A stretch of DNA of 64,000 nucleotides from Mesoterricola silvestris. GTDB taxonomy: Bacteria; Acidobacteriota; Holophagae; Holophagales; Holophagaceae. The stretch lies in assembly GCF_030295405.1 (NCBI RefSeq), contig NZ_AP027080.1, positions 3,580,001-3,644,000 of the forward strand, given 5' to 3'. The translations under genes were made by a program, and so were the position numbers. Below the pieces are notes generated by a model. The model did not search any database. It was not told the DNA's origin and worked only from the letters and a program-made list of their open reading frames with translations. Below, in pieces: positions 33,111 through 41,662 of the stretch. Numbering within the stretch: the first letter of the stretch is position 1; each line of letters begins with the position of its first letter.

Positions 33111-34307
33111 CTACGCCTCCCGCAGCCGGTCCAGGATGCCTTTCCAGGCCGGCAACCGGGGCCCCAGGAGATCCTCGATGGGGGCGTCGTCGACATCCCG
33201 GTGGAGCCCGAACACCTGGAAATCGCCCACGGAGGTGGACAGGACTTCCGCGGCGTGGACGATCACCTCGGGCGTGATCCCCAGGGCGGGGCGGGGGCCG
33301 TGGTGATGGGCGACGGCCTCCACCACCGCCCCCGGGAGGCCCCAGAGGCCCAGGAGGTGGGCGCCCACCTCGCCGTGGTGGACGCCCAGCACGTCCATCT
33401 CGGCGTCCAGGAGTTCCACCCCGCCGGACGCGAGGAGGCCTGAGATCCGCTGGTACTCGGCCGGGAAGCCCGAAGCCATCAGGAGCAGGCCGATGTCGTG
33501 GAGGAGCCCCCCGGTGAAGCAGTCCGCGGCCTGCTCCCGGCCCAGGCCCTCATGTCTGGCGATCCCCCGGGCCCCCGCGGCCAGCTCCAGGCTGTGGCGC
33601 CAGAGGTGGCCGCCATTGAAGCCGGGGGGGAAATCGCGCACCTGCTGGAAGATGCCGTGGACGAGGGCCAGGGCCTTCAGGGTGTCGAACCCCAGGAAGG
33701 CCACGGCCTCCGCCGGATCCGAGACCCGCTGGCGCAGGCCGAAGTATGCGGAATTCACCAACTTCAGGATGTTCCCCGTCATGCCCGGGTCCTTCTCCAC
33801 GACCCTTCCCAGGTCCTCCACCGTGGTGGCCTCGATGGCCAGGAGGGCCTGGATCTCCTGGTAGGCGGCCGGCAGCACCGGAAGGTGGGAAATCCCCCCC
33901 AGGACCCGCCGGATCTCGTCGCTGCGCAGCCGGCCTCCGATTTCGCTGGCGGACTGGATCACGGTGCGGAGGATCCCGGGGTCGCAGGGCTTGGAAAGGA
34001 ACTGGTGGGCCGCGCCCTCCACCTGGAGGATGAGGTCGGAATCCGCCTGGCCCGAAAGCACCAGCCGGATGGTGCCGGGATAAAGGCGCATGACCCGGTT
34101 GAGGAATTCCGCGCCGTTCATGCCCGGCATGCGCATATCCGCCACCACCACGTCGAAGGGTGCCCGGGCCAGCTCCTCCAGGCCCTCGGCGCCGCTGGTG
34201 ACGAAGACCATGTCCCACTCGCCGCGCATGCTCCGCAGGAGCCGCTGGAGGCCCTGCAGAACGAGCGGTTCATCATCCACGAACAGGATCCGGGTCTTGG
34301 CGGCCAT
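33111..34307 (-). CDS. Receiver-HDOD response regulator
   Basis: 398 residues from the ATG at 34307, just before the receiver domain. Receiver: acidic pair D11-D12, phospho-acceptor D57 in VVVADMRMPGMNG, conserved Lys K107 in LSKPCDP. HDOD domain at about 130-330: HLPVLPAAYQEI, NILKLVNSAYFG and EAVAFLGFDTLKALAL, with GLLHDIGLLLM after it. HDOD proteins bind partners or nucleotides and are not themselves active phosphodiesterases. It is divergent from a PAS histidine kinase and begins a block of signalling genes. Its output (motility, c-di-GMP, chemotaxis-like) cannot be told. Confidence 0.9.
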   Translation of the reverse strand: MAAKTRILFVDDEPLVLQGLQRLLRSMRGEWDMVFVTSGAEGLEELARAPFDVVVADMRMPGMNGAEFLNRVMRLYPGTIRLVLSGQADSDLILQVEGAAHQFLSKPCDPGILRTVIQSASEIGGRLRSDEIRRVLGGISHLPVLPAAYQEIQALLAIEATTVEDLGRVVEKDPGMTGNILKLVNSAYFGLRQRVSDPAEAVAFLGFDTLKALALVHGIFQQVRDFPPGFNGGHLWRHSLELAAGARGIARHEGLGREQAADCFTGGLLHDIGLLLMASGFPAEYQRISGLLASGGVELLDAEMDVLGVHHGEVGAHLLGLWGLPGAVVEAVAHHHGPRPALGITPEVIVHAAEVLSTSVGDFQVFGLHRDVDDAPIEDLLGPRLPAWKGILDRLREA

Positions 34308-34409
34308 GGCGCTTGGCAATCCTCTCCATTCTATCGTTCGGATTTCCCGAAGGCTGAATTTCATTCCGGGGACGAATCAGACGATACCATCTAGCAGGTA
34401 CCCCTCAAG

Positions 34410-36455
34410 ATGTCCGAACGTCCCCCGGAAATTCACCAGCCCCGCGCCCTCCTGGTCATCGAGGACGACCCTCTTTTTTCGGGCGCCCTGGTCGAACTGG
34501 CCGCCAGGGCCCTTCCGGGCGCGGCCGTGGCCGGGGTGGCCACCCTCGGGGAGGGCCTGAGGCGGGTCCGCGGGGGCGGCATCGAGGTGGTGGTCCTGGG
34601 CTCCGGCCTCGGGGGCGGGCCGGAGCTCCCCGCCCTGGACCTCCTCCGCCGGGAGGGCGGCGGGGTCGCCACCGTCCTCGTGGCCAAGGCGGACCCGGAG
34701 GCCGTCGCGATCCAGGCCCTGCGCAAGGGGGCCCAGGATTGCCTGGGGCGGGCGGAACTCTCCCCGGAGCTCCTGGCCCGGTGCCTCCGCCGCGCCTTCC
34801 AGCGAAACGCCTGTCTGCTTTCCCCGCCCGGAGGGGGCGCGGAGCCGGGAACGGAAGGTCAATTGCGGCAAAATCAGGAGATGTTCCGGATCATCACCGA
34901 GAATGCCGGCGACCTGGTGACGTTGCTGGACCGTTCCGGCCACCGGTTGTTCCAGAATTTCGCCCACGCCCGGACCCTGGGTTTCACCATGGAGGAGCTC
35001 AGCGAATTCCCCCCGATGTTCCTGTACCACCCCGAGGACCGGGAGCGGCTCCAGGAGGAGCTGGAACGGCTCTTCGAGGGCGACGGGGAGGGCACGACCC
35101 TGTTCCGGATGCTGCACAAGGACGGCACCTGGCGCCACTTCGAGGGCCGGGCGGCGGTGGTGCACGGGGGTTCCGCCCCGGCGGACCGGGCCATCATCGT
35201 CTCCCGGGACGTCACGGAACGGGTGAAGGCGGATACCGAGCTCCTGAAGGCCCACGCCATCAAGAACCTCATCCTGGAGAACTCCACCCTGGGCATCGCC
35301 TTCGTGCGGGACCGGGTCTTCGAATGGGTCAATTCCCGCATCGGGGAGATCCTGGGGCGGCCCGTGTCCGAACTCCTGGGCGCCCCGACCCGGTTCCTGT
35401 ATCCCGACGACGCGTCCTACGCCGCCATGGCCCACGCCACCTACGACGCCATGGTCCGGGGCGAGTGCGCCGACATCACCTGGCAGCTCCTGCGGGGGGA
35501 CGGATCCCCGTTCTGGTGCCGCATGATCGGAAGGCCCCTGGACCCCTCCCGCCCCCACGAAGGTTCCGTGTGGCTCATGGAGGACATCACCGACCAGCGC
35601 CGCATCGAGCAGGAGCGCCTCTCCCTGGAAGTGCAGCTGCGCCACGCGCAGAAACTGGAGGCCATCGGCCAGCTCGCGGCGGGCATCGCCCACGAGATCA
35701 ACACGCCCACCCAGTACATCGGCGACAACACGCGGTTCCTGGCCGAGGCCTTCCAGGACCTGCTGCGGGTGGTGGAGGCCCAGGAGGAGGCCCTCCCCGC
35801 GCCTCCCGGCCACCTGGCCGAGCTCCTGGAGGAGGTGGACCTGCCCTACCTCAAGGAGGAGATCCCCAGGGCCCTCGACCAGTCCGCGGAGGGCATCGCC
35901 CGGGTCACCCGCATCGTCAAGGCCATGAAGGACTTCTCCCACCCCGGCAGCGAGGATCCCCTGGAAGTGGACCTGAACCGCTCCATCGAGAGCACCATCA
36001 CGGTTTCCCGCAACGAATGGAAATACGTGGCGGATCTCGTCCTGGACCTGGACCCGGACCTGCCGCCGGTGCTGTGCTACCCCAACGAGATCAACCAGGC
36101 CGTCCTCAACCTCGTGGTCAACGCCGCCCACGCCATCGGCGAGGCCCAGGGCGGGGACTCCGAGGCCAAGGGCACCATCACCGTCTCCACCGCCCTGGAG
36201 GCGGGCATGGCCGTCATCCGGGTGCGCGACACGGGCGCGGGGATCCCGGAGCACGTCCGGCCCCGGATCTTCGATCCCTTCTTCACCACCAAGGAGGTCG
36301 GCAAGGGAACCGGACAGGGCCTGGCCATCGTCCACACCGTCGTGGTGGAGCGCCACCGGGGCTCCGTCGCCTTCGAGACGGAGACCGGAGCGGGTTCCGT
36401 CTTCACCCTGCGCATCCCGGTGGCCCCCGCCCCGGAGGGGAGGCCCCTTGGCTAG
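34410..36455 (+). CDS. PAS histidine kinase with degenerate N-terminal receiver
   Basis: 681 residues, without membrane segments. Residues 11-130 fold as a receiver by pattern (ALLVIEDDP at the start, GAQDCLGRAEL at the end), but the phospho-Asp position is Gly (VVVLGSG, about 64) and the conserved Lys is Arg, so it should not accept phosphate. Two PAS domains follow (about 155-280 and 285-400). The H-box is AAGIAHEINTPTQY with H428. The N-box is NLVVNAAHAIGEA, the G1 box DTGAGIP, and the F/G2 boxes FDPFFTTKEVGKGTGQGLAIVH. It lies one base before the next receiver gene on the same strand, so it is probably its kinase. Confidence 0.93.
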   Translation: MSERPPEIHQPRALLVIEDDPLFSGALVELAARALPGAAVAGVATLGEGLRRVRGGGIEVVVLGSGLGGGPELPALDLLRREGGGVATVLVAKADPEAVAIQALRKGAQDCLGRAELSPELLARCLRRAFQRNACLLSPPGGGAEPGTEGQLRQNQEMFRIITENAGDLVTLLDRSGHRLFQNFAHARTLGFTMEELSEFPPMFLYHPEDRERLQEELERLFEGDGEGTTLFRMLHKDGTWRHFEGRAAVVHGGSAPADRAIIVSRDVTERVKADTELLKAHAIKNLILENSTLGIAFVRDRVFEWVNSRIGEILGRPVSELLGAPTRFLYPDDASYAAMAHATYDAMVRGECADITWQLLRGDGSPFWCRMIGRPLDPSRPHEGSVWLMEDITDQRRIEQERLSLEVQLRHAQKLEAIGQLAAGIAHEINTPTQYIGDNTRFLAEAFQDLLRVVEAQEEALPAPPGHLAELLEEVDLPYLKEEIPRALDQSAEGIARVTRIVKAMKDFSHPGSEDPLEVDLNRSIESTITVSRNEWKYVADLVLDLDPDLPPVLCYPNEINQAVLNLVVNAAHAIGEAQGGDSEAKGTITVSTALEAGMAVIRVRDTGAGIPEHVRPRIFDPFFTTKEVGKGTGQGLAIVHTVVVERHRGSVAFETETGAGSVFTLRIPVAPAPEGRPLG

Positions 36456-36456
36456 G

Positions 36457-37527
36457 ATGCGGATCCTCCTGGTGGACGACCAGCAGCTGATCCTGCTGGG
36501 CCTGGAGCGGATGCTCCGGCGCATGCGCAACCTCTGGGAAGTGGTGGCGGCCGAATCCGGGCGCAAGGCCCTGGAGCTGCTCGAAGTCCAGCCCTTCGAC
36601 GTGCTGGTCACCGACCTCAACATGCCGGGCTACAGCGGCGTCCAGCTCCTGGAATGGGGCCGGGAACACCATCCGGAGATGATCCGCATCGTGCTCTCCG
36701 GGCACCAGGAAACCGCCATGCTCCATGGCGCGGCGCGCCTCGCCCACAGGTTCCTCACCAAGCCCAGCGAACCCGGGCTCCTCCTGGCGACCCTCGTCCA
36801 GGTGTCGGAGGCCCGGGACCTGGGGCAGGCCGACGCGGCGCTCTTCGGGACGGTGACGGGCATGGGGCAGCTGCCGGGGAGCCCCGTCACCGCCCACCGG
36901 GTGCGCAGGTACCTGGAGGATCCCTCGGTTCCCGCCGCGACCCTGGGAGCCCTGGTCTGCCAGGATCCCGGCCTTTCGGCCAAGGTCCTGCAGCTGGTCA
37001 ATTCCGCCTTCTACGGCCCGCCCCGGGCCACCGTGGACCCCTGGGAGGCCGCGCAGCTCCTGGGCCGGGAGGAGCTGGCCGATCTCCTCTGCGATCCGGC
37101 TCCGCCCGACGCGGAAGCCCGGCTCAAGCCCCTGCGCGAATCCCATCTGCGCGCCGCCCGCCTTGCCCTGGCCATCACCCGCGCCGAGGGCGCCCCGGCG
37201 CCGGTCCAGGACCTGGCCTACTGCGGGGGCCTCCTTTCCGCCGTGGGCCCCATGATCCTGGCCCTGGCCCGGCCCGGAACGGAGGGCCAGGACGGACCCG
37301 GGATCTCCCGGCTCTACCTGGCCCTCCTGGGGCTTCCGGCGCCGCTGCTGGACCTCGTGGGGAACCTGGAGACCCCGGGCCGGGCGCAGCTCGCCGATCC
37401 CCTGGCCATGGCGGCCGTGCACGTGGCGGCGGGCCTCGGGGATGACGGATTCCTCGCCGGCGCGGGCCTGCTGAACCGCGTCCCGGGATGGCGGAACCTC
37501 GAACCCGCGGAAAGGGAATTCCCATGA
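36457..37527 (+). CDS. Receiver-HDOD response regulator with eroded HDOD domain
   Basis: 356 residues from ATG 36457, one base after the kinase stop (TAGGATG); a TTG at 36448 is possible but less likely. Receiver with D53 (LVTDLNMPGYSG) and K102 (LTKPSEP) intact. The HDOD region keeps VLQLVNSAFYGPP but then loses much of the usual pattern and is alanine-rich, so it is divergent from the protein at 33111-34307. Its stop overlaps the next receiver gene by four bases (ATGA). It is co-transcribed with the kinase before it and the regulator after it. Confidence 0.88.
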   Translation: MRILLVDDQQLILLGLERMLRRMRNLWEVVAAESGRKALELLEVQPFDVLVTDLNMPGYSGVQLLEWGREHHPEMIRIVLSGHQETAMLHGAARLAHRFLTKPSEPGLLLATLVQVSEARDLGQADAALFGTVTGMGQLPGSPVTAHRVRRYLEDPSVPAATLGALVCQDPGLSAKVLQLVNSAFYGPPRATVDPWEAAQLLGREELADLLCDPAPPDAEARLKPLRESHLRAARLALAITRAEGAPAPVQDLAYCGGLLSAVGPMILALARPGTEGQDGPGISRLYLALLGLPAPLLDLVGNLETPGRAQLADPLAMAAVHVAAGLGDDGFLAGAGLLNRVPGWRNLEPAEREFP

Positions 37528-38675
37528 GCCCCAAGGTTCTCCTGGTCGATGACGACCCCAACATCCTCGCCGCCTACACCCGGACCCTGCGCAAGCGGTT
37601 CCAGTTCGACACGGCCCAGGGGGGCGAAGAAGGCCTGGCCTGCATCCGGGACAACCCGCCCTACGGCGTCATCCTCTCCGACATGCGCATGCCCGGCATG
37701 GACGGGATCCAGTTCCTCAGCCAGGCCAAGGAACTGTCCCCGGATTCAGTCCGCATGATGCTCACCGGCAACGCCGACCAGAACACCGCCATCGACGCCG
37801 TGAACGAGGGCAACATCTTCCGCTTCCTCACCAAGCCCTGCGACCCCGATACCCTGGCGCTCTCCCTGGAGGCAGGTATCAAGCAGTACCAGCTGGTGAC
37901 CGCGGAACGGGAGCTGGTGGAGGGCACCCTCAAGGGCAGCCTCGCCCTGCTGGTGGACCTGCTTTCCATCGCCGACCCGGTGGCGTTCGCCAGGAGCCAG
38001 CACCTGGGCCCCCTGACCCAGAAGCTCGCCCGGGCCCTGGACCTGGAATCCACCTGGGTGGTGACCGTGGCCTCCATGCTCAGCCAGATCGGGGCGCTGA
38101 CGGTCCCCCCTTCGGTCATGGCCAAGGCCCGTTCGGGCGACCCGCTCACCTCCCACGAGCGCGAGACCGTCACGCGCCTGCCGGAGATCGGCTCCGACCT
38201 CATCCGGCACATCCCGCGCATGGAGGAGGTCGCCCAGGCCATCCTCTTCATGAACAAGAACTACAACGGCTCGGGCTTCCCCCCCGTCCACGCCCGGGAG
38301 GAGGAGATCCCCCTGGGCGGGCGCATCCTGAAGGTCGCCTCCGATTTCCTGGACCTGGAGGAACGGCGCGGCAGCGCCCATGCGGCCCTGGCGGAAATGA
38401 CCCAGGCCTCCCTCTTCTACGACCCCAAGGTGCTCCAGGCCCTGGCGCGCACCCTGGAGATGCCCGACGAGCCCGTGGCCGCGGACCAGGACCTGCCCCG
38501 CCTCGCCACCCACGACACCGTCCAGGCCGGCCAGATCCTGGTTGAGGGCGTCGAGACCCGGGAGGGGATCCTGGTCTATCCGCCCCTCACCCGCGTGGGG
38601 GAGAGCCACCTGGAGCGCCTGAAGAACTTCGCCCGGCTCGTGGGCCTGAAGGAGCCCTTCCTAGTCCTTGGATGA
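37524..38675 (+). CDS. Response regulator with degenerate HD-GYP output domain
   Basis: 383 residues from ATG 37524. The receiver is intact: D53 in LSDMRMPGMDG and K104 in LTKPCDP. The output domain follows the HD-GYP outline of RpfG-like c-di-GMP phosphodiesterases, but the metal ligands are gone. HDIGK is SQIGA, the QHPxxG motif is RLPEIG, and HHExxDGxGYP is NKNYNGSGFP. EIPLGGRILKVASDFLDL keeps the fold. It should be a non-catalytic, possibly binding, output. It overlaps the converging histidine kinase gene by 15 bases at the 3' end. Confidence 0.9.
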   Translation: MSPKVLLVDDDPNILAAYTRTLRKRFQFDTAQGGEEGLACIRDNPPYGVILSDMRMPGMDGIQFLSQAKELSPDSVRMMLTGNADQNTAIDAVNEGNIFRFLTKPCDPDTLALSLEAGIKQYQLVTAERELVEGTLKGSLALLVDLLSIADPVAFARSQHLGPLTQKLARALDLESTWVVTVASMLSQIGALTVPPSVMAKARSGDPLTSHERETVTRLPEIGSDLIRHIPRMEEVAQAILFMNKNYNGSGFPPVHAREEEIPLGGRILKVASDFLDLEERRGSAHAALAEMTQASLFYDPKVLQALARTLEMPDEPVAADQDLPRLATHDTVQAGQILVEGVETREGILVYPPLTRVGESHLERLKNFARLVGLKEPFLVLG

Positions 38676-40286
38676 GATGGGAAGGCGCACGGTGAAGGTC
38701 GTGCCCCTGCCCTCCTCCGTCTCGAAGCCCACCGTACCGCCGTGCTTGGCCGCGACGGAATGGACGATGGCCAGCCCCTGCCCCGTGCCCTTGCCCACGG
38801 CCTTGGTGGTGAAGAAGGGGAGGAACACCTGGTCCTGGATGTGTTTGGGAATGCCCGTGCCGGTGTCCTCCACCTGGAGCACGGCCCAGTCCCCGTCCCG
38901 GGAGGTGCGCACCGTGATCCTCCCCTTCTCCCCCGAGCCGCCCAGGGCGGCCTCGATGGCGTGGGCGGCGTTGATGATCAGGTTGAGGATCATCTGGTTC
39001 ACCTCACCCGGGTAGCAGGAGATCTTCGGCAGGTCCGGGTCCAGTTCGGTGTCCAGGAGCGCGACGTATTTCCACTCGTTGCGCGCCACGATGCAGGTGG
39101 TCTCCACGCACTGGTTGAGGTCCACCACCACCCGCCCGGGCACCCCCGGGTGGCTGAAGATCTTCATGGCCTTCACGATGCTGGATACGCGGGTAAGACC
39201 CTCCAGGGACTGCTGGATGGCCCGGGGCACCTCGCCCAGGAGGTAGTCCAGGTCCTCCCGCTGGATCAGCTCGCGGATGCCCGTGGCCCGCGCCGCCAGG
39301 CCCGCATCCTTGGAGGCCTCGTCCAGGAGCCCCCCCTCCTCCCGGAGGATCTCGGCCAGGCTGTTGAAGGCCTCCTCCAGGAACCGGACGTTGTCGCTGA
39401 TGTACTGGGTGGGCGTGTTGATCTCGTGGGCGATGCCCGCGGCCAGCTGCCCCACGGCCTCCAGCTTCTGGGCCTGGCGCAGCTGGACCTCCATGGAGGC
39501 CCGCTCGAGCTCGGCCTGCTTGCGGCTCGTGATGTCCCGGGAGATGAGAAGCACCGTCTCGTTGCTGGCCGAAGCCGTCTCCACCACCGCCGCCCGGCCC
39601 TCGAAGATGCTCCAGGCGCCGCTGCGGTTGAGGATCCGGTACTCGAAGAAGGGACTCAGCCCGCTCCGGAAGGCGTCGCGGATGTTCCTCAGGTAGGCCT
39701 CGGCATCCCCGGGGTGGACCAGGTCCTCCAGCCGGAGCGCCTTCCATTCGGGTTCGGAATAGCCCAGCACCTTGGGGTGGGAGTGGCTCGTGAAGACCAC
39801 CTTCCCGTCCGTGTCCAGCACCGAGATGAGGTCCAGGGCATGCTCCGTGGTGGCCTTGAAGAGGGTCTCGGCCTTGCGCAGGCGCTGCATGATCTGCATG
39901 CGCTCCGTGAAATCCGAATGGTGGAAGACCACCATGCCCCCCGAGCGCACCGCCAGGACCCCGAACCACTGGGTGGAGTCCCCCTTGAGCGGGAATTCCA
40001 GGCGCAGGCGCGGCACCTTCCCTTTGAGCACCGCCAGGAGCCCCAGGGCCACGATGGAGAGATTCCCGTCCGCCGAGGACGTCACCTTGCGCACCGCCGC
40101 CCCGTAGTCGTCCCCGGGGCCCAGGCCCGCCACGAAGGGATTGCCCCCCTCGTAGGCCGCCCAGCCGCGGTTGACCACGGAGACGAAGCCGTCCAGGTCC
40201 ACCAGGGCCGTCCAGGAATCCAGGGATTCCAGCAGCGCCTCCAGGGCTCCTGGAGGGGGTTCGCCGGAACCGGGTAGGGGATTCAT
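38661..40286 (-). CDS. PAS histidine kinase (soluble)
   Basis: 541 residues from ATG 40286; another ATG at 40295 is possible, and neither has a clear ribosome-binding site. An N-terminal PAS-like domain (about 15-130) is followed by a second PAS (about 145-275, ALDLISVLDTDGKVVFTSH). The H-box GIAHEINTPTQYI has H287, and the ATP-binding region has NLIINAAHAIEAA, DTGTGIP and FFTTKAVGKGTGQGLAIVH. The H-box region is nearly identical to that of the kinase at 34410, so the two are paralogs. It ends inside the 3' end of the degenerate HD-GYP gene, converging on it. Partner regulators are probably those at 36457 and 37524 (inference). Confidence 0.92.
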   Translation of the reverse strand: MNPLPGSGEPPPGALEALLESLDSWTALVDLDGFVSVVNRGWAAYEGGNPFVAGLGPGDDYGAAVRKVTSSADGNLSIVALGLLAVLKGKVPRLRLEFPLKGDSTQWFGVLAVRSGGMVVFHHSDFTERMQIMQRLRKAETLFKATTEHALDLISVLDTDGKVVFTSHSHPKVLGYSEPEWKALRLEDLVHPGDAEAYLRNIRDAFRSGLSPFFEYRILNRSGAWSIFEGRAAVVETASASNETVLLISRDITSRKQAELERASMEVQLRQAQKLEAVGQLAAGIAHEINTPTQYISDNVRFLEEAFNSLAEILREEGGLLDEASKDAGLAARATGIRELIQREDLDYLLGEVPRAIQQSLEGLTRVSSIVKAMKIFSHPGVPGRVVVDLNQCVETTCIVARNEWKYVALLDTELDPDLPKISCYPGEVNQMILNLIINAAHAIEAALGGSGEKGRITVRTSRDGDWAVLQVEDTGTGIPKHIQDQVFLPFFTTKAVGKGTGQGLAIVHSVAAKHGGTVGFETEEGRGTTFTVRLPISSKD

Positions 40287-40444
40287 GGGGACCATTGTCG
40301 GCTGGGCCCGGGGCCGGGTCCATGGGGAAAACGGCCGGGCCGCCGTCCCCGGCCCCGGGGGGTGCCGGGATCCCATCGGCCGGACATCAAGGAGTTATAC
40401 TGGATTTCCTCCCCAACCCAACCCATTCCATGATGCCGGGCCCC

Positions 40445-41662
40445 ATGAACCACAATGCCGTCGTCGGATCGGCCCTGACCGCCCTTCTGCGGAACAAGCT
40501 CCGCAGCGCCCTGACCGTCCTGGGCATCACCATCGGCATCGCCGCCGTCATCGGGGTGGTGGCCATCGGCAAGGCGGGCCAGGCCCGGGTGGAACAGCAG
40601 ATGAAGAACCTGGGAGACAACTTCGTCTGGATCGAGGCCGGGGGCCGGGCGGTGAACGGGGTGCGGACCGGTAGCCGGGGCACCAAGACCCTGACCCTGG
40701 AGGACGCCTGGGCCATCCGCACCCAGATCCCCCTCATCAAGAACGTCTCCCCCAACGTGGACGCATCCACCCAGATCGTCTACGGCAACCAGAACTGGTT
40801 CTGCACCTTCCGGGGCGTCTCGCCGGAATATTTCGACATCAAGCGCTGGACCGTCGACCAGGGCGCGGCCTTCACCCAGGAGGACGTGGAGCAGGCCGCG
40901 GACGTGTGCGCCATCGGCCGCACCCTCCAGACCCAGCTCTTCGGGGGGGAGGATCCGGTGGGCAAGGTGATCCGGGTGGGCGCCCTGCCCTGCAAGGTGG
41001 TGGCGACCCTCCTTCCCAAGGGCGTCTCCGCCACCGGACAGGACCAGGACGATACGCTCCTCCTGCCCTACACGACGGCTCAGAAGAAGCTCATGGGCAT
41101 CACCTGGCTGGAGGACATCCTCTGTTCGGCGGTCTCCCAGGAGGTGGTGAAGCTGGCCGGCCAGCAATCCGCGGCCCTCCTGCGGGAACGCCATCATCTC
41201 CGGCCCGAGGTGCCCGACGATTTCAACATCCGCAACCCCGAGGACGTCATCCAGGCCCAGATGGAGGCCAGCCGGACCCTCTCGCTCCTCCTGGTGGCCA
41301 TCGCCTCCATCTCCCTCCTGGTGGGCGGGATCGGGATCATGAACGTGATGCTGGTCTCGGTCACGGAACGCACCCGTGAGATCGGCGTCCGGGTCGCGGT
41401 GGGAGCCACCGAGGAGGCCATCCAGCTCCAGTTCCTGGGCGAGTCCGTGCTCCTGAGCCTGGTGGGCGGGGCCGCGGGCGTGGCCCTCGGCCTCCTGGCC
41501 AGCGCCTTCATTGGGCGCGCGCTCCAGTGGCCCATGGAGGTCTCCGTCCAGGCCATCCTCCTGGCGGTGGTCTTCTCCGTGGGGGTCGGCATCTTCTTCG
41601 GGTACTACCCGGCCCGGAAGGCTTCCCGGCTGGATCCCATCGAGGCGTTGCGCTATGAATGA
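40445..41662 (+). CDS. MacB-like ABC transporter permease
   Basis: 405 residues from ATG 40445; ATGs at 40430 and 40433 add a few residues and cannot be excluded. The MacB/FtsX topology is clear: first helix after NKLRSALTVLGITIGIAAVIG, a periplasmic domain (about 45-280) and three C-terminal helices (LLLVAIASISLLVGGIGIMNVM, without its last residue, then two more) ending in YYPARKASRLDPIEALRYE. Unlike E. coli MacB, the ATPase is a separate protein encoded two genes later. It overlaps the membrane-fusion gene by eight bases. It probably exports a peptide, antibiotic or envelope factor with its partners. Confidence 0.92.
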   Translation: MNHNAVVGSALTALLRNKLRSALTVLGITIGIAAVIGVVAIGKAGQARVEQQMKNLGDNFVWIEAGGRAVNGVRTGSRGTKTLTLEDAWAIRTQIPLIKNVSPNVDASTQIVYGNQNWFCTFRGVSPEYFDIKRWTVDQGAAFTQEDVEQAADVCAIGRTLQTQLFGGEDPVGKVIRVGALPCKVVATLLPKGVSATGQDQDDTLLLPYTTAQKKLMGITWLEDILCSAVSQEVVKLAGQQSAALLRERHHLRPEVPDDFNIRNPEDVIQAQMEASRTLSLLLVAIASISLLVGGIGIMNVMLVSVTERTREIGVRVAVGATEEAIQLQFLGESVLLSLVGGAAGVALGLLASAFIGRALQWPMEVSVQAILLAVVFSVGVGIFFGYYPARKASRLDPIEALRYE

